Assembly: GCA_001838165.1 (NCBI GenBank)
Contig: KV835892.1
Coordinates: forward strand, 171,016-235,015
Direction of reading: 5' to 3'
DNA length: 64,000 nt
From: Actinomyces sp. HMSC035G02
GTDB lineage: Bacteria; Actinomycetota; Actinomycetes; Actinomycetales; Actinomycetaceae
Shown here piece after piece: positions 33,711 through 42,431 of this stretch. Every line of letters begins with the position of its first letter. Within the stretch, counting starts at the first letter, position 1. A model generated the notes under the pieces. It did not search any database. It was not told the origin of the DNA and was given only the letters and a program-made list of their open reading frames with translations. Made by a program: the position numbers and the translations under genes.

Positions 33711-35675
33711 TCAGTTCTCCTCTTCCTCGGTCACGTCTGCGGAGTCTTCCGTCGTTTCGACTGGCGTGTCGTCGGCGGTCTCTTCCTCGGCCTTGGCGGC
33801 GGCGAGGCGGGCGGCGCGGCGGCGCTCGGCAATCGACAGACCGTCGCCGGCCTCGTCGTCCTTGTCCTTCGTCGCCGTGGATTCACCGCGCACGACCACG
33901 CGTCCGCGACCCGCGTACACGAGGGAGTTCTTCGCGCCCAGGTGCTCGGGGTCCAGACCCGACAGCTTGTGGCCCTCGCCGAAGAAGCGGGTCCGGATCA
34001 GCAGCTCCATCATCGGGTGGGTGAACAGGAAGATCACCGCGATGTCGATGACGGTCGTGATACCGAGGGTGAAGGCGAAGCCCTGAACGCCACCAACGGC
34101 GAGCAGGTAGAGAACCACGGCCGCAACCAGGTTGACGGCGTCGGAGACCAGGATGGTGCGCTTTGCGCGATCCCAGCCCTCTTCGACGGCAGCGCGGAGC
34201 GGACGTCCATCTCGGACCTCGTCTCGAACACGTTCGAAGTAGACGATGAACGAGTCGGTGGTCACGCCAATTGCCATGATTAGACCGGCGACGCCTGCCA
34301 GCGAGAGGCGGTAGCCCATCGCCCACGACAGCAGGGTAATCACCAGGTAGGTGATGACCGAGGCAATGACCAGCGAACCGGCGGAGATAATCGCGAGGCC
34401 GCGGTACTGCCAGATCAGGTAGAAGATGACGAGGAGGAAGCCGATGAGGGCCGCCCACAGACCGATGGTCAGGTGATCCGTACCGATCGTCGCAGAAATC
34501 TGCTGCTCGGACTCGACCTCGAAGTTCAGGGGCAGCGAGCCGAACTGCAGCTGGTTAGCCAGCGCGGTCGCAGACTGCGCGGTGAAGTTACCGCTGATCT
34601 GCGCCTCACCGTTCGTAATGATGGCCTGCATGGACGGAGCGGTGATGACTGTTCCGTCGAGGACGACCGCGAACGAGTTACGGTCCGGGCTGCCTCGGAA
34701 GGACGACCCCTGGGGGTCCGCATCGTGGTAGCCGTACAGGATCGTGGAGGTGTCCTTGAACTTCTCGGCACCATCGTGGTTGAACTGCAGCGAGACGATC
34801 CACTGACCGGTCGACTGACCGTTATTGTTACGCGCGATGGCCGCGGTCGCAGACGTCAGGTCCGAACCGGGAACGGCCACAGGGCCCAGGATGTACTTGA
34901 TCTGGCCGGACTCGTCACAGGCGGCGTAGGGCTTATCAGCGGGGCCCTCGACGCGCTTCACATCGGCGGATGCCGAGCAATCGAGCGTCAGGAAGTCGTA
35001 CCAGACCTGCTCGGTCACCCAGGCGAGATCCGACGCGTTCTCGGGAGTCGTCGCGGGGGTGTCGGACAGGACGCCGTCGCCGTCCTTGTCCGCAGCGCCG
35101 CGCGCAGTTGCCTCGTCCAGGACGGTGGAATGAACGCCGGACTGGGCCGTGTCAGCCGCGGCAGCGCCGCTCTGTTCACCCGACTGAGCGCCGCTCTGCT
35201 CGCCCGACTGAGCGCCGGACTGCTCACCCGACTGCGGGTTATCCACCTGAGGCTGCTGCTGATTCTGGAGCGTGTCCTGCGCGGGCCCGATACGCAGCAC
35301 CGGGCGGAAGTTCATCTGCGAGGACGAACGGATCAGGTCCAGCTGCTCCTGGGAGGGGGTGCCGGGAATCGACACCATAATGTTCGAGCTACCCATCGAG
35401 GAGATCTCAGACTCGGACACGCCGGAGGCGTCAATACGATTACGGATAATCGAGATCGCCTGCGTGATGTCTTCCTCGGTGATCTCGCGCTGCCCCTCCG
35501 ACGTCGGGGTCGGAGTAAGGATCAGCTGAGTACCACCCTTAAGGTCAAGGGCCAGGTCGGGATACGGGGACACGCCCTTCACGAAGTGCCCGATCGCAAG
35601 TGCCGCGCACGCCGCCAGGATGGCGACGGTCAGGGTCACGAGCGCGCGCACGGGGCGTCGCTTGTGTGATGCCAC
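33711..35675 (-). CDS. secD: Protein translocase subunit SecD
   Basis: The larger RND-type export subunit, 654 residues. After a first membrane segment, L-D-L-K-G-G-T-Q-L-I-L marks the SecD signature near 40-50. The extracytoplasmic P1 region carries an insertion of Gln/Ser/Gly/Glu-Ala repeats at about 147-172, absent from typical SecD. C-terminal membrane segments contain the G-V-T-T-D-S-F-I-V-Y-F-E-R-V-R-D-E motif. A charged Ala/Glu-rich tail of about 70 residues ends the protein. It is preceded by yajC after 26 bases and followed by secF. Confidence 0.95.
   Translation of the reverse strand: MASHKRRPVRALVTLTVAILAACAALAIGHFVKGVSPYPDLALDLKGGTQLILTPTPTSEGQREITEEDITQAISIIRNRIDASGVSESEISSMGSSNIMVSIPGTPSQEQLDLIRSSSQMNFRPVLRIGPAQDTLQNQQQPQVDNPQSGEQSGAQSGEQSGAQSGEQSGAAAADTAQSGVHSTVLDEATARGAADKDGDGVLSDTPATTPENASDLAWVTEQVWYDFLTLDCSASADVKRVEGPADKPYAACDESGQIKYILGPVAVPGSDLTSATAAIARNNNGQSTGQWIVSLQFNHDGAEKFKDTSTILYGYHDADPQGSSFRGSPDRNSFAVVLDGTVITAPSMQAIITNGEAQISGNFTAQSATALANQLQFGSLPLNFEVESEQQISATIGTDHLTIGLWAALIGFLLVIFYLIWQYRGLAIISAGSLVIASVITYLVITLLSWAMGYRLSLAGVAGLIMAIGVTTDSFIVYFERVRDEVRDGRPLRAAVEEGWDRAKRTILVSDAVNLVAAVVLYLLAVGGVQGFAFTLGITTVIDIAVIFLFTHPMMELLIRTRFFGEGHKLSGLDPEHLGAKNSLVYAGRGRVVVRGESTATKDKDDEAGDGLSIAERRRAARLAAAKAEEETADDTPVETTEDSADVTEEEEN
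35164..35235 (-). repeat. Three 24-base tandem repeats inside secD
   Basis: Three adjacent copies of a 24-base unit (gcgccgctctgttcacccgactga and two close variants) encode the octapeptide repeat Q-S-G-A-Q-S-G-E in the extracytoplasmic region of SecD. They keep the frame and look like slippage products. Confidence 0.85.
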
Positions 35676-35701
35676 GGTTCTACTTTCCGTTCAGCCTTGT
35701 G

Positions 35702-36109
35702 TTACTTCTGCTGCTCGTCGGTGTCGCGCACGTCAAACGACTGGGCGGCTTCCTGATCGAGGCCGAGGACGGATGCGTCCTCCTCCACTGCCTCTGCCTC
35801 GTCGGCGTCCGCATCGGCCTGCTCTGCGTCAGCGAGCGGCGGCTGGCCACCGATCTCGGCGATGAATTCGCGCTCCCAGTACATCTCGTGTCCGTCGGTG
35901 GTCTCCAGGACGACGATGTCGCCGTCGAGGTCGACGAAACGACCCCAGAAGCCCACGCGGGTACGCACCCATTCTCCGGGTGTGACGGCTGCGAGCTGGT
36001 CGCGCTTTTCCTGTTCCAGCTTCTGCATCTGCTGCCTGCGGGAGCGCGAGCTCCACATCATGAAGACGATGAGGAAAGCTGCCATGATCAGGAGCATGTA
36101 GTTGTTCAT
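35702..36109 (-). CDS. yajC: Preprotein translocase subunit YajC
   Basis: A small accessory protein of the SecDF complex. The 135 residues start with one membrane segment (about 4-19), then the basic Y-x-x-R-R-Q-Q-type stretch (S-R-R-Q-Q-M-Q-K) and the short YajC core with V-T-P-G-E-W-V-R-T and G-D-I-V-V-L-E. An acidic Ala/Glu/Asp tail of about 45 residues follows, longer than in E. coli YajC. Only a weak ribosome-binding site is seen before the ATG. It heads the yajC-secD-secF-apt set. Confidence 0.92.
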   Translation of the reverse strand: MNNYMLLIMAAFLIVFMMWSSRSRRQQMQKLEQEKRDQLAAVTPGEWVRTRVGFWGRFVDLDGDIVVLETTDGHEMYWEREFIAEIGGQPPLADAEQADADADEAEAVEEDASVLGLDQEAAQSFDVRDTDEQQK

Positions 36110-36287
36110 AAAGGCTGATTCACTTTCGATGACGGTCTAGCGCTTCGAGCGCACTTTGCCAGTCTAATGCCCGAGCAAGGTTTTAGCCTAAGTGATCAAG
36201 GTGTGGCGCGGCGCAAGACGCCTCCTGAGACGTTTTGACACCACGCGTCACCCGCGGCCAGCACAGATGGGGACGAGGCCCACTCCC
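36110..36287. other. Intergenic region between ruvB and yajC
   Basis: A 178-base gap. It must hold the end of the ruv transcript and the yajC promoter, but I see no strong terminator and only weak promoter-like elements (TAGACT on the minus strand at about 36161-36166). No coding frame is convincing. Confidence 0.4.
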
Positions 36288-37340
36288 CTAGTCGAAGAGA
36301 GCACCGTCCGGCGCGGGCGGAGTGAGGCCGAGGTGAGCCCACGCCTTCGGGGTTGCCATGCGTCCACGGTTGGTACGCACGAGGAATCCTTCGCGCACGA
36401 GGTAGGGTTCTGCAACCGTTTCAACCGTTTCCGCTTCCTCGCCGATCGTCACGGACAGGGTCGTCAGGCCCACCGGACCGCCCGCGAAACGACGACAGAT
36501 GGCATCGAGAACCGCGCGATCCAGGCGATCCAGGCCCGAAGGGTCGACCTCGAAGAGCTCGAGCGCGCCGCGCGCGGCCTCGAGGGTCAGCTGCCCGTCG
36601 CCATGCACCTGGGCGTAGTCGACGACGCGACGCAGGAGGCGGTTCGCGATTCGGGGAGTGCCGCGCGAACGCGAGGCAATCTCGTGGGCGGCCTGCGCGT
36701 CGATGGGTGACCCCAACAGCGAGGCGGAACGGGTGACAACGGACTGCAGTTCATCGGTCTCGTAGAACTCGAGATGGGCGGTGAAGCCGAAGCGGTCACG
36801 CAGCGGCGCCGGAAGGAGGCCGGATCGAGTCGTCGCGCCCACGACCGTGAACGGGGGAAGTGTCAGCGGAATCGATGTCGCACCGGGTCCCTTGCCCACG
36901 ACGACGTCGACGCGGAAGTCCTCCATGGCGAGGTAGAGCATTTCCTCCGCGGTGCGCGCGAGGCGGTGAATCTCGTCGATGAAGAGGATGTCGCCCTCTT
37001 GGAGACCGGACAGGATCGCCGCGAGATCACCCGCGTGCTGGATCGCAGGACCGGACGTCAGGCGCAGGGATGTGCCCATCTCCGCAGCGATAATCATCGC
37101 GAGCGTCGTCTTGCCAAGTCCCGGAGGGCCCGCGAGAAGAACATGATCGGGACTCGCCGAACGCATGCGCGCTGCGTCGAGTACAAGCTGCAGCTGACCA
37201 CGCACGACGCGCTGGCCGACGAACTCCGACAGCTTCTTCGGGCGCAGCGCAGCCTCGGCGGCCCGCTCAAGCTCCCCGGCGTCGGGAGCGACGATACGCA
37301 TCGCCTCGACGTCGAAACCAGGATCCATCTGATCAGCCAC
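36288..37340 (-). CDS. ruvB: Holliday junction branch migration helicase RuvB
   Basis: The AAA+ motor of RuvAB. The 350 residues have Walker A G-P-P-G-L-G-K-T at 71-78, Walker [11 protein letters not shown], the sensor [10 protein letters not shown] and R-F-G-F arginine motifs, and a C-terminal winged helix ([22 protein letters not shown]). A GTG start with a GGGAGG ribosome-binding site overlaps the end of ruvA by 8 bases. Confidence 0.96.
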   Translation of the reverse strand: MADQMDPGFDVEAMRIVAPDAGELERAAEAALRPKKLSEFVGQRVVRGQLQLVLDAARMRSASPDHVLLAGPPGLGKTTLAMIIAAEMGTSLRLTSGPAIQHAGDLAAILSGLQEGDILFIDEIHRLARTAEEMLYLAMEDFRVDVVVGKGPGATSIPLTLPPFTVVGATTRSGLLPAPLRDRFGFTAHLEFYETDELQSVVTRSASLLGSPIDAQAAHEIASRSRGTPRIANRLLRRVVDYAQVHGDGQLTLEAARGALELFEVDPSGLDRLDRAVLDAICRRFAGGPVGLTTLSVTIGEEAETVETVAEPYLVREGFLVRTNRGRMATPKAWAHLGLTPPAPDGALFD

Positions 37341-37938
37341 GTCCGCCTCCCAGCGTCACGAGAGCAGCACGCAGCATATCGGAGGCGCCAAGCCCGCTGC
37401 CCGCGAGCTTCTCGATGGCCTTGGCCGCCTGGGCCTCGGACCATCCGAGGCCGACCAGCGCAGCGCTGACCTCGGAGGCCACGGCATCCTCGGCGGGCGC
37501 GGGAGCGGCCGCGGTTTCTACACCCGGCAGGGCTGCTGGAGTACCCAGCTTGTCGCCGATTTCGAGGGCCATACGCTGCGCCGACTTCTTGCCCACGCCG
37601 GGGATGCGCTGAAGGGCCGTCAGGTCCTGGTCGCGCACCGCGCGGCGAAGGTCATCGGGGCGCAGGACCGCCAGTGCTGCCAGCGCGATCTTCGGGCCGA
37701 TGCCCGACACAGACAGGAGCTTCGTGAACACGTCACGTTCATCCGCGGACTCGAAACCGTAGAGCGTCATCGAGTCTTCGCGCACGATCATCGACGTGAA
37801 CACCGTCATCTCCTCATCACGCGTGGCGCCCTGCGCGAACGCGGGCGTCACGTGCACGCGAAAGCCGATGCCCCCCACCACGATGTCGATGTGGTCAAGG
37901 CCGACGCTCGCGACTGTGCCGCGCAGAATGGAGATCAC
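37333..37938 (-). CDS. ruvA: Holliday junction DNA-binding protein RuvA
   Basis: Binds four-way junctions and loads RuvB. I use the GTG at 37936-37938, which has AAAGGA 7 bases upstream and gives the usual M-I-S-x-L-R-G-T-V start; the open frame continues six codons to another GTG. The protein is 201 residues, with an OB-fold N-terminus ([10 protein letters not shown]), two helix-hairpin-helix motifs (S-V-S-G-I-G-P-K and R-I-P-G-V-G-K-K) and a C-terminal RuvB-contact domain. A LexA-like box lies 39-52 bases before the start, in the short gap after ruvC. Confidence 0.95.
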   Translation of the reverse strand: MISILRGTVASVGLDHIDIVVGGIGFRVHVTPAFAQGATRDEEMTVFTSMIVREDSMTLYGFESADERDVFTKLLSVSGIGPKIALAALAVLRPDDLRRAVRDQDLTALQRIPGVGKKSAQRMALEIGDKLGTPAALPGVETAAAPAPAEDAVASEVSAALVGLGWSEAQAAKAIEKLAGSGLGASDMLRAALVTLGGGRG

Positions 37939-37976
37939 TGCGTTCCTTTCGTTCACGGGTCACCCGCACACGCGGG

Positions 37977-37990
37977 CGAACATATGTACG
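37977..37990 (-). promoter_or_regulatory. LexA (SOS) box-like dyad upstream of ruvAB
   Basis: CGAACATATGTACG matches the actinobacterial/Gram-positive SOS box CGAAC-N4-GTTCG at 9 of 10 fixed positions (GTACG instead of GTTCG). It lies between ruvC and ruvA, next to a TAGAAT -10-like element that overlaps the ruvC stop. DNA-damage control of ruvAB is a well-known theme. Confidence 0.6.
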
Positions 37991-37993
37991 ATT

Positions 37994-38623
37994 CTAGCCG
38001 CGCCTGCGCCTCGGATCGACGGCACCCGTTCGGCGTTGCGCGGCCTGGGCCTCGGCCCACGCCTTCTGGGCGGGCGTCATGGACCCGCGCGCGGTCAGGC
38101 GACCCGAGATCGAGACAGCGACCGACGAGTCCTCGGGGGCACCGAGCAAGCCGGTCCCCCGCCACGCGTGTGTGATCGCGATAGCCAGAGCATCGGCGGC
38201 GTCCGCGGGCTTGGGTGCCTTGGCGAGGCCGAGGATACGCGCGACCATCGCCTGCACCTGCGCTTTGTCCGCATTGCCGTTGCCGGACACTGCGGACTTG
38301 ACCTCGGAGGGCGTATGAACGGCCATCGGAAGGCCGGCGCGACCGACGCACGTCATCGCCGCACCCATGACCTGCATCGTGGTGGTCACAGACTGGAGGT
38401 TGTCCTGTGCGAAGACGCGTTCGATGGCGACAACCTCCGGCTCGTAGCGCTCGATGACGCTGTCGATCGCGTCCGCGATCGTGCGCAGCCGGAAGTGCGT
38501 CGCCAGATCCTTATCCGTGCGGGCGACACCGACATACACGAGCGAGGCGCGCCGCGACGCATCGACGTCGACGACGCCGAGGCCGCAGCGCGTCAGGCCC
38601 GGGTCGATGCCCATGACGCGCAT
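37994..38623 (-). CDS. ruvC: Crossover junction endodeoxyribonuclease RuvC
   Basis: Resolves Holliday junctions. The 209 residues start M-R-V-M-G-I-D-P-G with the first catalytic Asp at residue 7; the second acidic residue is in V-V-A-I-E-R-V-F near 69, and the C-terminal D-A-A-D-A-L-A-I-A-I-T-H provides the last. An Ala/Arg-rich tail of about 40 residues extends past the E. coli length. The ATG overlaps the pdxT stop by one base (TGATG). Confidence 0.95.
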   Translation of the reverse strand: MRVMGIDPGLTRCGLGVVDVDASRRASLVYVGVARTDKDLATHFRLRTIADAIDSVIERYEPEVVAIERVFAQDNLQSVTTTMQVMGAAMTCVGRAGLPMAVHTPSEVKSAVSGNGNADKAQVQAMVARILGLAKAPKPADAADALAIAITHAWRGTGLLGAPEDSSVAVSISGRLTARGSMTPAQKAWAEAQAAQRRTGAVDPRRRRG

Positions 38624-39216
38624 CAGGCGCGAGCCACCATATCGACGAACATGGCGTGAATACGGTCATCCCCACCCACCTCGGGATGGAAGGACGTCGC
38701 CATGACGTTGCCACGGCGCACCGCAACGATCGGGCCGTCGGCGCTGTTGCCGGCGCGCGCGATGACCTCGACGCCCTCGCCCACCGATTCAACCCACGGA
38801 GCGCGGATAAACACGGCATGGAAAGGACCGCCCTCGAGCCCCTCGATGTCCAGGTCCTCCTCGTAGGAGTCGACCTGGCGTCCGAAGGCGTTGCGGCGCA
38901 CGACCATGTCGAGCGCGCCAAAGGAACGCTGGTCCTCACGGCCATCCAGAATCGACGAGGCAAGCATGATCATGCCCGCGCACGTACCGTACACAGGCAA
39001 GCCAGATGCAATGCGGTCGTGCAGCGAATCGAACAATCCGAAGGAGAGCAGCAGGTTCGACATGGTCGTCGACTCGCCACCCGGGATGACCAGGCCATCG
39101 ACCTGGTCGAGCTCAGAAACCCTGCGCACAAGCAGCGCGCGGGCGCCGGAGTTTTCCAGCGCCCGCACGTGCTCTGCGACGTCGCCCTGCAGGGCGAGAA
39201 CGCCGATGGTCACCAT
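38623..39216 (-). CDS. pdxT: Pyridoxal 5'-phosphate synthase, glutaminase subunit PdxT
   Basis: Hydrolyses glutamine and passes ammonia to PdxS for vitamin B6 synthesis. The 197-residue class I glutaminase has P-G-G-E-S-T-T near 45-51, the nucleophile Cys79 in Y-G-T-C-A-G and the catalytic H-P-E in S-F-H-P-E-V near the C-terminus. The ATG lies inside the end of pdxS (7-base overlap). The adjacent pdxS and this gene form the whole DXP-independent pathway. Confidence 0.95.
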   Translation of the reverse strand: MVTIGVLALQGDVAEHVRALENSGARALLVRRVSELDQVDGLVIPGGESTTMSNLLLSFGLFDSLHDRIASGLPVYGTCAGMIMLASSILDGREDQRSFGALDMVVRRNAFGRQVDSYEEDLDIEGLEGGPFHAVFIRAPWVESVGEGVEVIARAGNSADGPIVAVRRGNVMATSFHPEVGGDDRIHAMFVDMVARA

Positions 39217-40118
39217 CCGCGCTCCGCGAGGCGGTGATCGACCGGCAGGTCGTCGACGTTAATGCCGACCATGGCCTCGCCCAGGCCACGGGAGACCTCG
39301 GCGATGACAGACGGATCGTCGTAGAAGGTCGTGGCCTTGACGATGGCAGCCGCACGCTTGGCGGGGTCGCCGGACTTGAAGATGCCCGAGCCAACGAAGA
39401 CGCCCTCGGCGCCCAGCTGCATCATCATGGCAGCGTCGGCGGGAGTGGCGATGCCGCCGGCCGTGAAGAGCACGACGGGGAGGCGTCCCTCGCGGGCGAC
39501 CTCGGCGACGAGCTCGAAGGGGGCCTGCAGTTCCTTGGCCGCGACGTAGAGCTCGTCCTCGGGCAGGGAGGTCAGGTGGCGGATCTCGTCGCGGATCTTA
39601 CGCATGTGCGTGGTCGCGTTCGAGACGTCGCCGGTGCCGGCCTCGCCCTTGGAGCGGATCATGGCCGCGCCCTCGTTGATGCGGCGCAGCGCCTCACCGA
39701 GGTTGGTCGCACCGCAGACGAAGGGAACGGTGAAGTTCCACTTGTCGATGTGGTGGGTGTAGTCGGCGGGGGTCAGAACCTCGGACTCGTCGATGTAGTC
39801 CACGCCGAGGGACTGCAGGACCTGCGCCTCGACGAAGTGACCGATGCGGGCCTTGGCCATCACGGGGATGGACACGGCCTCGATGATGCCCTCGATCAGG
39901 TCGGGGTCGGACATGCGGGCCACGCCACCCTGAGCGCGGATATCGGCGGGGACGCGCTCGAGGGCCATGACGGCCACGGCGCCCGCGTCCTCGGCGATCT
40001 TCGCCTGCTCGGGGGTAACGACGTCCATGATGACGCCACCCTTGAGCATCTGGGCCATGCCACGCTTGACCTGCGGGGTGCCGACCTCGCGCTTAGCGGT
40101 CGAATCGCTCATGTTCAC
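39210..40118 (-). CDS. pdxS: Pyridoxal 5'-phosphate synthase subunit PdxS
   Basis: Builds PLP from a pentose phosphate, glyceraldehyde 3-phosphate and ammonia from PdxT. The 302-residue TIM barrel shows [10 protein letters not shown], the active-site lysine in V-M-A-K-A-R-I-G-H, the second lysine in [10 protein letters not shown], and the phosphate site [10 protein letters not shown] with G-S-G-I-F-K-S. The ATG overlaps the yebC stop by 4 bases. A second ATG two codons later is possible. Confidence 0.96.
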   Translation of the reverse strand: MNMSDSTAKREVGTPQVKRGMAQMLKGGVIMDVVTPEQAKIAEDAGAVAVMALERVPADIRAQGGVARMSDPDLIEGIIEAVSIPVMAKARIGHFVEAQVLQSLGVDYIDESEVLTPADYTHHIDKWNFTVPFVCGATNLGEALRRINEGAAMIRSKGEAGTGDVSNATTHMRKIRDEIRHLTSLPEDELYVAAKELQAPFELVAEVAREGRLPVVLFTAGGIATPADAAMMMQLGAEGVFVGSGIFKSGDPAKRAAAIVKATTFYDDPSVIAEVSRGLGEAMVGINVDDLPVDHRLAERGW

Positions 40119-40876
40119 TCCTGCTCTTCCAGCTGGGCACGAACCTCATCCGACAGGGACATGTTCGTGTAGATGTTCTGCACGTCATCAGAGTCCTCGA
40201 GGGCATCGATGAGCTTGTTAACCTTGAGGGCGCCCTCGAGGTCGAGCTCAACCTCGGTGGAGGCAACGAACTGGACTTCGGCGGAGTCGTAGTCGATGCC
40301 AGCGTCCTGCAGAGCGGTACGCACGGCAACAACGTCCTTGGGGTCGGACTCGACGATGAAGAGCTCACCGGCGTCCTCGACCTCTTCGGCGCCCGCGTCC
40401 AGGACGGCCATCATGATGGATTCCTCGTCCACACCGTCGGCGGCGGGCACCTCAACGATGCCGCGGCGCGAGAACAGGTAGGACACCGAACCAGGGTCGG
40501 CCAGCGAGCCGCCGTGGCGGGTGAAGCCCAGGCGCACGTCGGAGGCGGCGCGGTTGCGGTTATCCGTCAGACACTCCACCAGGAAGGCGACGCCGTTGGG
40601 GCCGTAGCCCTCGTACATGATGGTCTCGTAGTTGGCACCACCGGCCTCGGCACCGGAGCCACGCTTGACGGCGCGGTCGATGTTGTCGGCGGGGACGGAG
40701 TTCTTCTTCGCCTTCTGGATGGCGTCGTACAGGGTCGGGTTGCCAGCGGGGTCGCCGCCGCCCGTGCGAGCTGCAACCTCAATGTTCTTGATGAGGCGCG
40801 CGAAGAGCTTGCCGCGCTTGGCGTCAATAGCGGCCTTCTTGTGCTTGGTGGTCGCCCACTTAGAGTGTCCCGACAT
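40115..40876 (-). CDS. yebC: YebC/PmpR family protein
   Basis: A conserved protein of 253 residues. The family has been described as transcriptional regulators and, more recently, as factors relieving ribosome stalling. It begins [14 protein letters not shown] and has the family blocks [17 protein letters not shown] and [11 protein letters not shown]. The ATG at 40874-40876 has a GGGAGAAG ribosome-binding site. It heads the yebC-pdxS-pdxT-ruvC set; a TAGAAT -10-like element lies at 40911-40916. Confidence 0.93.
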   Translation of the reverse strand: MSGHSKWATTKHKKAAIDAKRGKLFARLIKNIEVAARTGGGDPAGNPTLYDAIQKAKKNSVPADNIDRAVKRGSGAEAGGANYETIMYEGYGPNGVAFLVECLTDNRNRAASDVRLGFTRHGGSLADPGSVSYLFSRRGIVEVPAADGVDEESIMMAVLDAGAEEVEDAGELFIVESDPKDVVAVRTALQDAGIDYDSAEVQFVASTEVELDLEGALKVNKLIDALEDSDDVQNIYTNMSLSDEVRAQLEEQE

Positions 40877-40910
40877 CACTTCTCCCTGTTGGGTGGATAG
40901 ATACCGCCAC

Positions 40911-40916
40911 ATTCTA
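40911..40916 (-). promoter_or_regulatory. -10 element for the yebC-pdxST-ruvC set
   Basis: TAGAAT on the minus strand lies 35 bases before yebC, at a suitable distance for a short leader. The -35 region (GCGGAT at 17 bases) is poor. Confidence 0.35.
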
Positions 40917-41023
40917 ACGCGTTTGCAGCCCCCATCCGCATCCGGGCGGGCACCACGTGGACAAACGTAAACACACTCACAGGAAGGACGGACGAGGCCA
41001 GGGCCACTTCCGGGGCACGCGAC

Positions 41024-41506
41024 CTATCGGGTGGGTGGGGTGAGCACCGCACGCAGGGCGCAGCTCGAGGGGGCCATATCCTCCCAGGACCCATCGAAGG
41101 TGAGGATGAGAGCGGTCGCGGTGGGCACGCCTCGGGCCACCTCTGCCCGATCGTCCTCGCGGGCCAGAACATAGCCCGCGCCGGAGATAGTCGGTTCATG
41201 ACCGACGATGAGCGCACGCTCCCCTTCGAAGGTGCGCGCCAGGGTCAGGATGTCTTCCTCGTCGGCGTTGTAGACGCCGCGGTCGAACCAGCTCTCGCGA
41301 ATCGACACGCGCTGGCTGATCTGGGCGAACGTCTGCTGGGCACGGACCGCGTCCGAGCACACGGCCACATCGAAGCTGCCGATCTCGCGGGATAAGACAC
41401 CGCCGAGACGCACGGCCTGATCGACACCCGCGTGCGTGAGGGGTCGAGTGTGATCGGGGTATGAGTATGCGGCCTGCGCGTGGCGAACGAGAACGAGGGT
41501 TGGCAT
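41024..41506 (-). CDS. sixA: SixA-like phosphohistidine phosphatase
   Basis: A histidine-phosphatase-superfamily enzyme of 160 residues, the length of SixA. The N-terminus L-V-L-V-R-H-A-Q-A carries the nucleophile His9; the later V-G-H-E-P-T provides the second catalytic histidine. E. coli SixA acts on phosphorylated HPt or NPr proteins; the target here is unknown. The ATG 41504-41506 has GGAAG upstream; the frame extends far upstream but only antisense to the next gene. It diverges from the 77-residue protein with only 32 bases between the starts. Confidence 0.85.
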   Translation of the reverse strand: MPTLVLVRHAQAAYSYPDHTRPLTHAGVDQAVRLGGVLSREIGSFDVAVCSDAVRAQQTFAQISQRVSIRESWFDRGVYNADEEDILTLARTFEGERALIVGHEPTISGAGYVLAREDDRAEVARGVPTATALILTFDGSWEDMAPSSCALRAVLTPPTR

Positions 41507-41538
41507 ACTTCCAAGCGTAACCGCACGGGGAGGACACC

Positions 41539-41772
41539 ATGGCACTGGGAGTCGAAGCCGCATCGGGCATCTGCTCGGCGCGCGAATGCACGAACGCCGC
41601 GATCTACCGGATCGACTGGCGTAACCCTGCGATCCACCACGCCCGCACAAAGACGTGGCTCGCGTGCGAGGATCACCTGTCCTACCTGGAGGGTTACTTC
41701 ACGTACCGCTCGTTCCCTTTCGAGGTGTCAGCTTTCGTCGCACCCGATCAGGACCAGCCTCAGGCCCACTGA
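41539..41772 (+). CDS. Small conserved actinobacterial Cys/His protein
   Basis: A 77-residue protein with a strong ribosome-binding site (GGGGAGG, 5 bases before the ATG), which argues that it is real. It has a C-x4-C pair (Cys12, Cys17) and a later C-E-D-H (Cys43, His46), a possible zinc site, around an I-D-W-R-N-P core and K-T-W-L-A-C-E-D-H-L. I recall similar small proteins in other actinobacteria, sometimes mislabelled acetone carboxylase. Function unknown. It is one of few plus-strand genes and its end overlaps the next gene, tail to tail, by 13 bases. Confidence 0.75.
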   Translation: MALGVEAASGICSARECTNAAIYRIDWRNPAIHHARTKTWLACEDHLSYLEGYFTYRSFPFEVSAFVAPDQDQPQAH

Positions 41773-42431
41773 TCGAGGGGACGGTCGTTCCATGTCAGGG
41801 CGTGGAGCCCCTTCGCCAGTTCGTCGGCCGAGGCCGGGGTGAAGTCGGGGGCCCACTCGAAGGTCGACGTACCCGTGTTGGACATGAAGTGCTTGGAGAC
41901 GAGGTCCTCGTCGATGTCGGTGGACAGCCACGTGGCCAGCAGACGCGTGAGGGCGCCGTGGATAACGAACACTGCGACTGCCTCGTCCCCCGCCTGCTCG
42001 CGGGCGGCCAGGCCCACGCTGCGCACGGTTTCCAGCGAGCGGGCCAGGGCCTCGCGCCCGTTTTCGCCGCCGGGCATACGGTTGTCAAGGTCGCCAGCGC
42101 ACCACGACAGGGTCGTGCGCACGTAGAGGGACTGCGAAGCGGGGTCGGCCGCCATCTCGAGGTCGCCCGAACGCAGCTCTCGGATGCCGGGGTGCACCTG
42201 CGGGGTCAGGCCGTAGGCACTCGCCAGCGGCGCCGCGGTCAGGCGAGTACGGTGCAGCCCAGACAATGCGATAACGGTGGGAGGAGGTGCGACCTCGGAC
42301 TCCCATCGATCCGCGAGGCGCTGAGCCTGGAGAAGCCCTTCGGGAGTCAGCCCGAGGCCGGGGCGCACCGTATCGAGCGCACCGAGGCGATTCGCGGGGG
42401 TCTGTCCGTGCCGTACCAGCACAATCTTCAC
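41760..42431 (-). CDS. Histidine phosphatase family protein (phosphoglycerate-mutase-like)
   Basis: A 223-residue member of the histidine phosphatase superfamily. L-V-R-H-G-Q-T gives the nucleophile His8, R-T-R near 82 and E-L-R near 104 are conserved, and V-I-H-G-A-L-T-R gives the second histidine near 165. Actinobacterial members of this subgroup lie next to glnE, but the substrate is unknown. The ATG overlaps the glnE stop by 4 bases, so it is co-translated with glnE. Confidence 0.85.
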   Translation of the reverse strand: MKIVLVRHGQTPANRLGALDTVRPGLGLTPEGLLQAQRLADRWESEVAPPPTVIALSGLHRTRLTAAPLASAYGLTPQVHPGIRELRSGDLEMAADPASQSLYVRTTLSWCAGDLDNRMPGGENGREALARSLETVRSVGLAAREQAGDEAVAVFVIHGALTRLLATWLSTDIDEDLVSKHFMSNTGTSTFEWAPDFTPASADELAKGLHALTWNDRPLDQWA

